64,000 bases of DNA. Origin: Arion vulgaris (lineage: Eukaryota > Mollusca > Gastropoda > Stylommatophora > Arionidae). The stretch lies in contig CM036759.1 in assembly GCA_020796225.1 (NCBI GenBank), forward strand, positions 23,606,313 to 23,670,312. Reading direction: 5' to 3'. The position numbers and the translations under genes are program-made. Positions within the stretch are counted from its first letter, which is position 1. Each line of letters begins with the position of its first letter. The notes under the pieces were generated by a model, which did no database searches, had not been told where the DNA came from, and saw nothing but the letters and a program-made list of their open reading frames with translations. Shown piece after piece: positions 22,735 through 33,420 of this stretch.

Positions 22735-23745
22735 TCAGATTAACTCAATTATTGGTAATATTATCGCTGCTGTTCATCACAAATATCGATCAAATCTGTC
22801 AAATAGCTAACACCAGTGATGGAAACAACCTCGGATAACTCTTAAACGAATTAAGTTTTTTTCCTACGATCAGAAAATAATAACAGTAACAGAGGAACAG
22901 CTACGGCAACACATTAACAGACTCCAGTTAACATGTCATGAATACAAAATGAGAATAGACATTGACAGAATCAAAGAAATGACATTCGCTAAAGAGAAAA
23001 ACACTACCAATATTTCCTTCTAAAAGCGTAAATTAAAACAAGTCAAAGACTTTACATACCTAGGGAGCATTTTTTCAGAAAATGGAAAAATAACTAACGA
23101 AAGCCAACATAGATGCAACAAAGCAAGCCTAATATTAGGATACATGGCGCCAACTTAATAATACAGACATGTCTCCATGAACACAAAAAAGATCTTTGTC
23201 CAACACAATCTTTCTTCCAACATTATGCTATCAATGTATAAAACTGGACGCTGACATCATATTATAGATGAATATTAGTCACGACAGAGATGAAGTGTCT
23301 ACGCAGAATGATGCGAGTATCAAAAAGAGACCGGTTTAAAATGAGGACATCGGGAAACAAATAGGTACAACATCAGTACTGAACTTCGTCAAGAAACAAA
23401 TGGGTACAACATCAGTACTGAACTTCGTCAAGAAACAAATGGGTACAACATCAGTACTGAACTTCGTCAAGAAACAAATGGGTACAACATCAGTACCGAA
23501 CTTCGTCAAGAAACAATAAAGGAAATGTTTCGGCCACATAAACAGATTACCACCATACACTGAACCTCAAAGAGCTGTGTTATTTCGATACAGTGGATAC
23601 AAAGCAAAAGGCCATCCAAGTAAAAGGTGGACCTCAAAGCTAGCAGTCGACGAAAAACACTGTTTATGTAGCGCACAGAAAAGTCCATAATAGAAATCTC
23701 TTTGCATCCTGACGATGTGTCAAAAGGATAAGATAAAAGAATATA
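22735..23745 (+). mobile_element. LINE reverse-transcriptase end, present only in copy A
   Basis: Fragments of the thumb and C-terminus: TVTEEQLRQHINRLQLTCHE, then VKDFTYLGSIFSENGKI, then GTTSVLNFVKKQ (amplified as minisatellite E), CFGHINRLPPYTEPQRAVLF and KAKGHPSKRWTSKLAVDE. Several frameshifts and stops make it inactive. It is related to the 43669-44456 element, which inserted at a different point of copy B. Flanks AGTGAAAGTTTTAC and AGTAAAAGTATTTCAC may be an eroded target duplication. Confidence 0.75.
23350..23515 (+). repeat. Minisatellite E, 39-bp unit, about 4 copies, inside the LINE frame
   Basis: The unit reads CAAGAAACAAATGGGTACAA and on to GAACTTCGT. 39 bp is 13 codons, reading MGTTSVLNFVKKQ in the frame of the LINE protein. 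Related LINE 43669-44456 has one matching segment (VGTTPANRFIEKQ). The duplication therefore started in LINE coding sequence. Confidence 0.9.
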
Positions 23746-24340
23746 GTAAAAGTATTTCACTTAGTGCAAGCTCTGTTAGATATGTACGTTCACTGACAAT
23801 TTTATGAGTCTACTTTTTAAAATGTGGATGATATTTTATAAAAAAAATCACACACAGTATCGCAGAATAAATCGCACTTGTAAGAAAGCAAATATATATA
23901 TAGACTGAAAATAATATTAGTTGTTAAGTTCAAATATCACTTTATGATATTTTCTTTACACATGCATGCACACACAAGATATCTATTTATACTCGTAGAA
24001 GCAATGCCACGCTGTTAAACAATGAGAAGCTCATCAATAAAAACAATATTTCACAGTCAGTTATAAGATGTTGATTTCATTGTTGACTTTTGTAACAATA
24101 AGCTTTCTGATTTCCCCGACAACCCTAGTTATGTTAAGTCACCATAACACACACACTTTAACAGACAAATACCCAATGTAAATTGTGTTGGAAAATATAT
24201 ACTCTACAATTTGTAAAATCAGGTTTGTTTCAATAACTTCAAAGCATTGATATTTTCCGTGCCCGAACTTTTTCTGCAAAACATAGACTATATGACGAGT
24301 TTTGGAAATTGACGATTTCAGCAGTTGAATGTATTGAACA

Positions 24341-26389
24341 CTAGCTAATTAACCCGGCTTCGTACGGGTGAAAATTGTTATTAATTTGTGATGAGGCATT
24401 GAAAAACCGTTCCAAGAGATGTTACCAAAAAACATGAATTGTATTTAGGATATTTGTTAAGAAGTTGTTTGAATCGGCTATGTCGTCCATAAACGATTTA
24501 CTGGTTCGGGAGGTTCTTGTAATGCTTTCCGTCTAATCAAAGTAGCGTCTTCACTTCCTTCAGTTCTGGTAATTGCCATTCATGACCTTTTTGCTTCCCG
24601 TCGAATCTATAGCAATAGCATCCCTCAAACGAACGTATTCTTCTGATCGTAGTTTTATTTGGAGTAGTCGAATATGGAGATACGTAACATTCAAGTTTTG
24701 CAAACATATCTACAAAAAATTGATGGAATAGTTGGCGACAAATTAAAATATGATTTGGAGTCTCTGTGATCATAATTCGAAATGAGTAGAAATTCTTTTG
24801 AAGAAACAAACCTGTTTGCAATGAGTTTAGTGATCGGATACCTTTGATTGATGCAAATGTAGTAACCGTTAAGGTGAACCTCGAGGAAAAAAAATTGGTT
24901 ACTGAAAGGCGTCGTAAGATCTGTGTGTATCTGAAATCCGCTGCAGCCTCTTGTCTCGTTTTCGTAAAATTACATCCCGCTTTCCAAAATCATTTCTTGC
25001 AATTAAAATGGCAACTTATTTTACTACATGCACGTTACACATCTGCACATGATGACCGGCGGGAATTATGTCGGTGCGGATTGCAATTTTCATGTTGTCG
25101 GTGGACAACTGATCTAATACAGTTTTAAAACTTCTGACACAGTTATTGCACGTATGTAACATACGTTGAATAGCTAATACTGTGTTTTCATTAGTCCCAG
25201 AATTACATTTGATGTGCTGATTTGCCTAATCTTCTTCATTACCCATGAAGTAGATTGGAAGAAATCTTGGGTTTTCATTTAGCTGAGGTAATAGTGAACC
25301 ATACTGATGGTATATTTAACCTTGAATTTTGAAAGTTGGCATAAATCCTTGATGAGGAATTGTGTTAGTCGTTCCAAAAGATGTCACTTGAAAACATGAA
25401 TTATATTTTCGGATATTTTGTAAGAAGTGATTTGAATCGGCTATGTCATCCATAAACGATTTTAATTGTTCAGGTGGTTCTTGTTATGCAGGTAGTTGAA
25501 CTTTTCCTCCACAGCAACATATTCCAGGTGTTTCGCCACTACATTTGCTCGTCTTGCAGTGATGCCAAACTGCTGTCAATCCCCCGATAGCAATTATTAG
25601 GTATTTTTCGCATTCAAGTTTATTATTGTATTCGAATGCTTCATTCTTCAATTAAGACCATTTGGCAACTCTTGCTTTTTCTTGTCTTCTACCTTCTTGT
25701 TCGAGTCAGACTGATGTTTGTTGAAATGTCTCGTTTGATCGATTATCAGCTAGGCGTGTCCTATTAGCTTCACGTCGAATTAAGGCAGCATCTATGTTTT
25801 CTTGAACCCTGGCATTGGCCATTCTCAACCTATTAGCTTCCTTCTGATTTTCTGATTTCATCACATTTTCTACCCACCTACTTGCTGCTCTTCGTTTATA
25901 AGTGCAGCTGGTCGATTCTGGTCTGATTTAATATGTTTCTTTTCTTAGGAGGCGATCCACATACTTAATATTTTAACAATAACAATAAAAAGGACCTGTG
26001 GAATTTTGACGAACACGCAAACCTAATCTATTTTCAAAATTGCTATTCGTTTGAGCTTTGACATTGAAAGTTTTCGCTATTAAATAATTCGTTTAGCGCA
26101 GGAAATGACAAAGCGGATCTTAGCGCATTGCGTAATATGAGCACATGAAATTATGACACTATGTTTGGTAGCGGTCAATTTGTAAATGTATGCAAATGTA
26201 GGGGGTTACGTTATGAAATTTACTTTTATTTACTTAAAAACGAATATTGATCCGATTTCGAAACTCTTTCCACTGTTAATCTAATTTGGGTCTCATGCGT
26301 GTTTCTACCAAACTTTGGTGAATTGTGAATGTAAATTGAGGCCGTGTATAATAGGACACACATTCAAATTTTGAGTTTTATATATTAGA
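24341..26389 (-). mobile_element. Helitron remnant (about 2.05 kb), minus strand
   Basis: On the minus strand it begins TCTAATATATAAAACTC (26389 down) and ends with a hairpin ACCCGTACGAAGCCGGGT, a short spacer and CTAG at 24344-24341, followed by T: the rolling-circle transposon end pattern. The host base before the start is A, so insertion was between A and T. Copy B (about 45522) reads TTGAACA then CAACAAG with no element. Coding remnants include RQLFHQFFVDMFAKLE and EWQLPELKE (24537-24821), and further upstream a frame with LADNRSNETFQQ. These resemble the N-terminal part of Helitron Rep/helicase proteins. It has stops throughout and no helicase domain is left. Confidence 0.82.
24537..24821 (-). 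pseudogene. Helitron Rep-type protein fragment
   Basis: 94-codon open stretch within the Helitron. FRIMITETPNHILICRQL and FHQFFVDMFAKLE match the conserved region before the Rep nickase motifs of Helitron proteins. DGKQKGHEW follows. The frame is disrupted in between, and no catalytic HUH or tyrosine motif remains. Confidence 0.7.
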
Positions 26390-27122
26390 TAACAAGAAAC
26401 AAAATGTTGCACATTTTGCTGCATCTAAATTTAATTTGAAGAATAACTTAAATTTTTTTCATTGGCCTCTGCTGTCTATTTCCCAATGAGCTACCATTGA
26501 AGAAGTGGCTCGTTTTAGAAACAGAAAACAGAAACCAAAGATGCATGGCTTAGTCATTGGAGTACGTCAGGTTCGTCTCTTCCAGTGATGCAATTGTCGG
26601 AAACGTCACAGTTTGTGTAGAACAATAGTTTTGGAATCACAAGAAAACATTTAATTCAGTGTGTCTTATTTTAAATTTTGTTTTGAAATTTGTTTTTTTA
26701 ATTCTATCCAACATTGTTGGCTGTGAACCGTAAGGTTTCAAATATCACTCTATCGATTGATATTATGGACCATGTACAACTGAACTAAACATGGTAATCT
26801 AGATTTATGTACCCTTGACAATACTGTTTCTTGTTAAATGATGATTTGTTTTGTGCCCAGATTCTCCGTCATCTTCCATGATTACAGTTTAATGCCCTTT
26901 TATTTACGATTTAAAATTGAATTCTAGAACCTCATTTAACCATAGCCATGATCTTCTTCAACTTCTAACTGTAGCAGTAGGTGTTATCCTGTTTCAAAAG
27001 TTGTAGAGATAACTTGTGTTTGGCAGTAGACGTCAGTAAAAGAAAACATAATGGTCAAAGCCATTTGTCCGAAGTTCGACTTAGTAATTTATATCCCTGG
27101 CTAACAAAGCAAGTTCATACTA
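26390..27122. other. Duplicated non-coding sequence upstream of receptor 3
   Basis: Collinear with 45530-46265 of copy B, including the near-identical block 26461-26640 with 45581-45760. No gene is recognised. An open frame on the minus strand of copy B (45313-45681) is not conserved here. Confidence 0.55.
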
Positions 27123-27462
27123 GATACTTCACCTTTATATGACATGACTTATTGATACTTTGATCGATACTTCACCTTAATATGACATGACTTATTGATA
27201 CTTCGATCGATACTTCACCTTAATATGACATGACTTATTGATACTTCGATCGATACTTCACCTTAATATGACATGACTTATTGATACTTTGATCGATACT
27301 TCACCTTAATATGAAATGACTTATTGATACTTTGATAGATACTTCATCTTAATATGACATGACTTATTGATACTTTGATAGATACTTCATCTTAATATGA
27401 CATGACTTATTGATACTTTGATCGATACTTCATCTTAATATGACATGACTTATTGATACTTC
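27123..27462 (+). repeat. Minisatellite F, 43-bp unit, about 8 copies
   Basis: The unit begins GATACTTCACCTTAATATGA and ends ACTTTGATC. Copy B has one unit at 46270-46305 between the same flanks (GAAGCAAG before, ACACCA and CTG-TATACTT after), so the array grew in copy A. Confidence 0.93.
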
Positions 27463-27584
27463 GAGATACACCAGCTGGATACTTGTGCTAGTAATTATAT
27501 TTAATACGTCTGGAGTAAAACGTTAAATAAAGTGAACGCCATAGGTATATTATTTATATTAAGAATGATAATAACAGTAAATCA

Positions 27585-27725
27585 TCTCGTGCATAGGGCC
27601 TGCAAACAATTTCTCCATACCGCTCTATCCTGAGCAACTCGCTCAATCTCCCCCATGGAACTGAGACCGATATTTCTTGTCTCTCTCAGCAAAGTTCGTT
27701 TCAGTGTATCCTTTGATCATCCTCT
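27585..27725 (-). mobile_element. LINE C-terminal end fragment, family R3, minus strand
   Basis: The reverse complement contains ACGAACTTTGCTGAGAGAG and CAGGATAGAGCGGTATGGAG, matching the plus-strand fragment at 10020-10160. A dead 3' piece. Confidence 0.6.
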
Positions 27726-29422
27726 CTTTATGACTGATAAACTAAACCAATAAAAAAGATATTGTTACCAAAACTATAACAGCAACTATACCTAATCCAG
27801 AAAAAACTTTCAGTTCTCAGAAATAATGGAGGGTAAAAATCGCACAGACTAGGCAAGTCTTCTACATCAGAGGGGACTTTGACTACCTTACACCCTCCAG
27901 ACATGCTGAAGATAAAATGATTAATTTTAGTCCATTAATAAAGAAGGTATCTGCAACACATTTCCTAACACAGAGATCAAGCTTATGATTGCTCGTAAGT
28001 CACACGAATCTATTTCCAAAATGCACCAGAGGGAAGTGACTCAAGGTTTTTGTCAATATTTCCGGAACTGATTTCTCATGTGCAACACAAGAAATCGATG
28101 ATGCATACTCCCCATCCTCTCCACACAACCTTAGGAAATGGTATCTTACAGATCTCAATTAAAACGTCAGATCAAAGTTTTTGTCAGAAATAAATAAAAT
28201 TAAAATGTAACAAATTATGAATATCGTAAACTCCAAATCAACAACAGACTGAGCACCCAAAAAATAAGTTAGAAATTGTTCATTGTAATTCATAGATTAA
28301 ATAATATGAAGAAGGTATGGAATAACACAGAAAAAAACAAAAAATATAAACCTATATTTTATTGTAAATTTAAAAACACCAGCTGTTTAGTTATAGGTCA
28401 CATTTAATTACTCATTAGGCTACGTTATTTGCAATGTCAACGATGAGCTTAATTGTTACTTTGTAGTACTCTCATTATCTGTTATAGAATACTAAATACT
28501 ATATGAATACTACCCGGCCACTGATAAGGGGTGAAGTAAAATTTAACAGAAAACACCATCATTTATGTAAGTGGGAACACTGTAATTAGAACCAAGTCAT
28601 GTCTAACAGAAAACACATATTGTTGCTAGTACTTTGGTAATTTTCTCTTGGTAAATATGACATTGTCACCACTACTAGGATGACTGAAGTTCCAAAGCTC
28701 ATATGAAATTAAAAGTATATTTTAAAATATGCAATCACGATGTAATAAAAGTAATCGATTAAATGTATGCAGATATGTAGGGATATTTGTTGGAGCTCAT
28801 CAATAAACTACTTTTGACTTCTATACTGTCACGTGATTGGTATAATAATACAGTGTCTCGGATAGTGATTATACAGTTTGATCGATGCTCATTAAACTGG
28901 GTATTCATTTATTGTATCGATTCTCTTCGAATAGAGTATCCTTTCTTTCAGAAACACATAAAATATACAAGAGCACAGAAGTTTTTGGGAATTTTGTTCA
29001 TATAAATTATAATCAGATGTTGTACTCATAGAGTTTGCTTGATAATTGGTGTTAAATTTATTATAAAGAACGTTACCTGCATTATTAAGTTGAATAGTTC
29101 TTGCTGTAACATCGCAGTTATTGCACGTACACCTTATGTAATTGTAACATTTGTATTGGTTTTCAAAGACCCCATTAGTGGTATTGTATAGAACGATTCG
29201 ATTCGGTTTGCCTCCTAGTCTGTGTTTCTTTTATTGTTGTTGTAATGATGAGTTCAGTGTCAGACTTCTTTATTTCATTTAAGACTTGAATCATTGTTTG
29301 AATATCTTTTGTTCACTGATAGTAAATTTTACTAACAAAGCGTTAACTTAGAAATAATGCCACAACATATTTATTCGTAAAATCTACATACTTACAGATA
29401 GACATTTAATGCAAGAAAAGTC
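27726..29422 (+). other. 5' flank of receptor 3
   Basis: Matches copy B in two blocks: 28290-29180 with 46790-47710 and 29240-29422 with about 53500-53685. In copy B the blocks are separated by 5.8 kb of insertions. The open frame at 28787-29005 is not kept in copy B, so I take it as non-coding. A TTACAG at 29393-29398 just before ATAGACA is a possible acceptor of a 5' UTR exon. The promoter is not identified. Confidence 0.55.
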
Positions 29423-29426
29423 ATGA
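29409..29426 (+). promoter_or_regulatory. Upstream mini-ORF overlapping the receptor 3 start
   Basis: ATG at 29409 opens a five-codon frame (MQEKS) whose TGA (29424-29426) overlaps the receptor ATG (29423) as ATGA. The same mini-ORF precedes receptor 4 at 53672-53689. If the leader is transcribed this far, ribosomes could terminate and reinitiate here and lower receptor translation. This is inference from sequence only. Confidence 0.4.
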
Positions 29427-29663
29427 ACAGAGCTTCAATTACAATGACATCGTTAGAACCATTCGATAATTTGACCACAGTATTGTCAACCTTTGTGAAG
29501 TTTGATAACGTAGTCAGTGATAATGTAAGAATCATTTTTCAGTGGGTCTTCTTCGTATCTTTGTGTCAGCTTGTTGTCATCTTTGGAACCATGACAAACA
29601 TCATCAATATTATCTGCTTTGTCAAACAAGGTTTGAATGATCCAGTCAACATTAGCTTGCTCG
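29423..29663 (+). CDS. Receptor 3, exon 1: N-terminus and TM1
   Basis: First coding exon of the only intact gene in the window. The start at 29423 gives 241 nt ending in a split Gly codon before GTAAGT. Residues 1-35 are the outer N-terminus with a likely N-glycosylation site at Asn16 (NLT). TM1 spans about 37-66 with GTMTN at 55-59, containing the Asn expected in class A receptors. DPVNISLLG enters TM2. With exons 2 and 3 the protein is 349 residues, a normal length for a class A GPCR with short termini. The paralogue at 53686 has 10 more residues here. Confidence 0.88.
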
Positions 29664-30054
29664 GTAAGTCTCTATTCTCAACGTCTGAACTATTATTACA
29701 TTTAAGAAAACACAAGAGGTACAAACCATATTCAATTTAATACAAGGATCTAGTAGCGCTCTTCAATTTGTAATTTTCTTGTATCTTAGACGCATTTATA
29801 TTTCAGTGTGTACTGAATTAGTTAATATATTGGCCATAATACGTCATCTGAAAAAATACAACATATAGTCTATATGTAGTGTGCTGTGGAATTCGTCACT
29901 CCTGTTGAATCGTTTGCTTGATAAAGGCCTTTTTGTCGAAACGTTGCTGTGTATTCTTATTATTTTTGTATTTTGTAAAACTACAGTACTTTATTAAAAC
30001 GTATTTCACAATATTCCATTACTAATTATAATTTGATGATACATTTTTGGTCAG
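29664..30054 (+). other. Intron 1 of receptor 3
   Basis: 391 nt, donor GTAAGT and acceptor TCAG at 30051-30054. It contains a repeat at 29915-29990 shared with the palindrome at 48587-48692 and with 59238-59290. Confidence 0.85.
29915..29990 (+). repeat. Dispersed repeat R4 with hammerhead-like core
   Basis: TTGATAAAGGCCTTTTTGTC is followed by GAAACGTTGCTG and a TTTTGTAAAACTACAGTACTT end. The end recurs at 59238-59290 and in both arms of the palindrome at 48587-48692. The arrangement TGATAA, short stem GGC/GTC, CGAAAC recalls a degraded hammerhead ribozyme core, but the canonical CTGATGA is not present. Confidence 0.45.
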
Positions 30055-30269
30055 GTTTGGCTGTCTCAGATTTGTGCTCACTGGTACCACTGATATGGTC
30101 CAACGTTTGCTTCAATCCGGCTTTCATCGAACTGGATTTGAACTTCGAACCCATAGATCTTCAGTATTTGACTGGAGCTTGGATTCATGGTATCTTCTCA
30201 CGAGTCACCAGTTGTATCACCGCTTTCATCATTCTAGAGAGATGTCTGTGTATAACAATGCCACTCAAG
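30055..30269 (+). CDS. Receptor 3, exon 2: TM2-TM3 with ERC motif
   Basis: 215 nt, residues 81-152. TM2 carries LAVSDL with Asp86, a typical sodium-site residue. The outer loop is rich in acids (ELDLNFEPIDLQ). TM3 runs from YLTGAWIHGIFSRV to ILERCLCI, with Glu142-Arg143-Cys144 in place of DRY. Residue 118, 25 before the Arg, is Tyr where most class A receptors have a disulfide Cys. The exon ends PLK in phase 0, with donor GTTTGT. Conserved in receptor 2 and damaged in receptor 4. Confidence 0.9.
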
Positions 30270-31334
30270 GTTTGTGAAACTTGCAATAGAACTGTGTTCA
30301 CTATTGTCTATATATCTTGTTACAGCGATATCATCCTCGTCATTGGCAAATGTGATAGCCAATTGTAATGGTGAATGGTTATTAACTTATGAAGTATTCG
30401 TGTTTTGTTAAGTACAGCAACAAACAAAATACTGTTATCAATGACAAGCACACGATATACACAAGATTTAAATGAATACGCGAAATGAATAGAATAGACA
30501 AGTTCAATCTTGTCATTGACAACATTTAAGAGCATCGTATATAATATAATATAACATAACATCGTATATAATATAACTTACTAACAACCTATGCTGATAC
30601 CTCTTTCTCTAATTGTTAAGGCTATTAAGAACCTACAAAATGCCATGACTTGGGTGAAATTAATTATTTGCTGGCTATTCAATGTCATAAGGTTAAAGTC
30701 TTATATATATTATCTTCTTTACTACTCGTTTTAATATTTCACATCAGTAGGTATAAAGCCGAATGATTGATTTTATTGCACCCTGTCGCCCGTCTGCCCA
30801 GCGTGTTCGTAGCGCGTTGGACTACGGTGACTATCCTCTGTGTGTGCGGGTTCAATTCCGCGGGATGGCAGAAAAAGCCACAGATTCCCCAGATTTACGG
30901 TGTTCGTGGCACCGAACCGAAGGGTTACGATGTCCATGGCACCGAGCCGAAGAGCTAATAAGCTCAAGTGCTTCTGGATCTGAAAAAAAAAAAAAAAATT
31001 GCACCCTGTTTGAACCGATATAATCTCAGTAGTGTCACTTTGGTAGGTTAATTTACGTAACCTACTTTCTGCAAATGAAGAAAGGAGTTGATTTGTTTAT
31101 CTTCTGAACACTTGAGTACAGAAATATGAAGTGACTGGAACTTTTTTGCAGTGTAATCTACACAGACAACATGACGTTTTGGTTGTCAGCTAAATTCATA
31201 GTGACGTAGATCACATTTCTTTATAACATTTATCATTTCATAATCAATAATTATTCGCTAAGCTTATTTATCATGGACTATGTTGCATTGTGTGTTTTAT
31301 AATCATTTTGTCTAGTTTTATATTATTTTTACAG
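30270..31334 (+). other. Intron 2 of receptor 3
   Basis: 1065 nt, donor GTTTGT, acceptor ACAG at 31331-31334. It contains a SINE at 30787-30997. At 30687-30713 lies a single copy of the unit that forms minisatellite L in the same intron of receptor 4. Confidence 0.85.
30787..30997 (+). mobile_element. tRNA-derived SINE with poly(A) and 12-bp target duplication
   Basis: 211 bp flanked by ATTGCACCCTGT at 30775-30786 and 30998-31009. The head has A-box-like GTTCGTAGCGCGTTGGAC and B box GCGGGTTCAATTCC. The body has GGCACCGAACCGAAGGGTTA and the element ends in about 16 A. It is sharply GC-richer than the intron. A truncated relative lies on the minus strand at 58809-58970, in the same intron of receptor 4. 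Confidence 0.92.
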
Positions 31335-31928
31335 GTGAAGTCAATCCTTACACCAAACCGGTCTATTATCGCCATTATTACCATATTCGTTATCCTCTTG
31401 GTAACAATTTCCCCTCTATACTACACCAACAGATATGCCTACAAATTTTCCCCAAGAAGAAACAAAACTATATTAGGACTTGTGTTCACGACGGACAGAG
31501 AAAAAATAGAGGGAGTTTTGTTTGCTTTGAACAATATTGTAATACCTGGTAGCGCTTTTTTAATAGTTATTATATGCACAATAATTTCGGTGGTTAGTCT
31601 AAAAATTAAAACAGAATGGCGCAAAAAATCAGCTTCATCCGTAAATGTGGATGCTATTTCAAATCGTGACCAGAAAGTGACTAAAATGATAATTGTCATC
31701 TCTACGTTATTTATCGTCTGCTATCTTCCTCTATGTACTATCGTTGTCGCTGTCATATTAGAGCCTGAACTGTCAATTGATGGTGTTTACAAAAATACTG
31801 TCATAGCAGTTTGTGGTGTCAGTTTTTTCTTGGAATCAGCTAATTCTGCTTCAAATATTTTTATATATTACTTTATGAGTAGCCGTTATAGAAGTGTTTT
31901 TCGTCAACTATTTAAGATGAAACAATAA
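31335..31928 (+). CDS. Receptor 3, exon 3: TM4-TM7 and C-terminus
   Basis: 594 nt, residues 153-349, stop TAA. VKSILTPNR is inner loop 2, TM4 spans about 162-183, and outer loop 2 (184-212) has an NKT site and no Cys. TM5 is about 214-243 with Pro223, and inner loop 3 has DAISNRDQKVTKM. TM6 is about 269-294 with CYLP (Pro284). Outer loop 3 is EPELSIDGVYKN. TM7 is about 304-332, with NIFIY at 326-330 where most receptors have NPxxY. A short basic tail MSSRYRSVFRQLFKMKQ follows. The intact frame suggests a working receptor that couples to a G protein at the cell surface. Ligand unknown. Confidence 0.9.
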   Translation: MKSILTPNRSIIAIITIFVILLVTISPLYYTNRYAYKFSPRRNKTILGLVFTTDREKIEGVLFALNNIVIPGSAFLIVIICTIISVVSLKIKTEWRKKSASSVNVDAISNRDQKVTKMIIVISTLFIVCYLPLCTIVVAVILEPELSIDGVYKNTVIAVCGVSFFLESANSASNIFIYYFMSSRYRSVFRQLFKMKQ

Positions 31929-33035
31929 GTATCCAGTAGTATAGAATTACCATATTTGTATTTTTATTTGTTCCCTGTCCTATCGCTATACGTTACATAA
32001 GGCCATTTTTTCCTTTTATCCTGGGTAACTTGTGTTCAATCTCTTCATGGAACTGAATCCAATATTTATTGCCTCTATCATTCAGGTTCGTTACAGGGTT
32101 TTCTTCTATGTCGTCCTTTACCTTTTGTTCAATTTGCCTTCCACTTTCAATGCCTGCTTTGCTATTCTTTGATAATTTCGTCTTAGAGTATGTCCATCAT
32201 TTATCTATCTTCTCTTTCTTATAAAGGTTGTTACTAATGGTTGACCATAAATTTCTTTGATTTCCTCACCTCTCCTGAATTCGTCCCATTTTATATACAA
32301 TATTATTTGCCGACGTCTAGCTTCAAACATATTCAATTTAATTTTGATATCTTTAATCGTTTACCAACTTCATTGGCATATGTGAAGATTAGATTGAAAC
32401 AGTGTTGGAATTTAAAATTCCTAATTTCCTTTTAAAACTTTATAACTTGGAGTTCCATACGTTATTTTGACGTTTATAAATGATCCTGCTGTAACAATTT
32501 GAAGCATACTTGTAATTTTTGTTTCTGCAATGCAGTCAATATTTCTTTCCAAATAGGGGAAGCTGCTCTGTTATTTATATCATTTTGGATTCTAGCATGA
32601 TATCTGCATTGTCATATGTGCTTTCCTTATATTTGCTAATACATGTGTGTATATCTCAGCTTACTAAACTTTTACTGTTTCATTTGATGTAGCGTATTAT
32701 GTCTTCCTAACAAAATTTCATTCTGTATCTCAATGATTGAGGGAATCACTTCAACTGTGCCGATATAAGCATTCCTTAATTGGGAAGCAATCCTACTTCT
32801 TTTGATTGTGCATTCATAGCTGTGAAAAACCACACAAGCAACAAGTTATATTGATTCTTAAAACGTAGCCTCCACTGTGAATACCATTAGAAAACGTATT
32901 CCATTAGACAAAGTCAGTCGTAAACTACAAACTTGTGCTATATCGTGAGCAAGCTAAGAAAAGTTTGTCGTCTTTTTTAAAGTGATATTGAGTTAATTAA
33001 ATCTTCTTATGGAGCAGAAAATACAAGTTCAATAT
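31929..33035. other. 3' flank of receptor 3
   Basis: Collinear with 60083-62980 of copy B once the insertions there are removed. 31990-32180 matches, on the minus strand, the R3 LINE end seen at 9960. 32900-32935 holds the single-unit equivalent of minisatellite N. No gene is recognised, and no clear AATAAA lies close to the stop. Confidence 0.5.
31990..32180 (-). mobile_element. LINE C-terminal end fragment, family R3, old copy
   Basis: The reverse complement carries AACGAACCTGAATGATAGAG and CAGTTCCATGAAGAGATTGA, diverged from 27585-27725. Also present at 60290-60430 in copy B, so older than the duplication. Confidence 0.5.
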
Positions 33036-33420
33036 TTGGTATTCTATTGCTGTGTACACACTTATTGTGTGGTAAATTAAGTATTTTGTTGGTGTGTACA
33101 CGCGTATTATAGGACACATGAGGTATTCTATTGCTGTGTACACGAGTATTGTAGGACACATGAGGTATTCTATTGCTGTGTACACGAGTATTATAGGACA
33201 AATGAGGTATTCTATTACTGGATACACGAGTATTATAGGACACATAAGGTATTCTATTGCTGTGTACACACATATTATAGGACAAATGAGGTATTATATT
33301 GCTGTGTACACGAGTATTATAGGACAAATGAGGTATTCTATTACTGTGTACACGCGTTTTATAGAACGCATGATGTATTCTATTGCTGTGTACACACATA
33401 TTGTGGGGCAAATTAGCATA
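33036..33420 (+). repeat. Minisatellite G, 42-bp unit, about 9 copies
   Basis: The unit begins GTATTCTATTGCTGTGTACA and contains GAGTATTATAGGACACATGAG. 42 is a multiple of three, so open frames on both strands (33094-33534 and 33007-33453) are by-products. It lies just outside copy A. Confidence 0.93.

Larger units (their letters stand above)
19220..32935 (+). repeat. Segmental duplication, copy A (with receptor 3)
   Basis: Collinear with copy B (35686-62980). Clear anchors are: 19221-19390 with 35686-35850, 19440-19555 with 35885-36030, 22070-22260 with 39490-39660, 24190-24340 with 45350-45520, 26400-26640 with 45540-45770, 28290-29180 with 46790-47710, 29240-29700 with 53500-54000, 30040-30310 with 55740-56010, 31130-31930 with 59180-60082 and 32690-32935 with 62760-62980. 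Differences are substitutions plus insertions annotated separately. Confidence 0.85.

Noticed and set aside
28787..29005. Small gene upstream of receptor 3
   Set aside because: The paralogous sequence near 47320-47520 has shifts and stops, so the frame is not conserved even though the DNA is.
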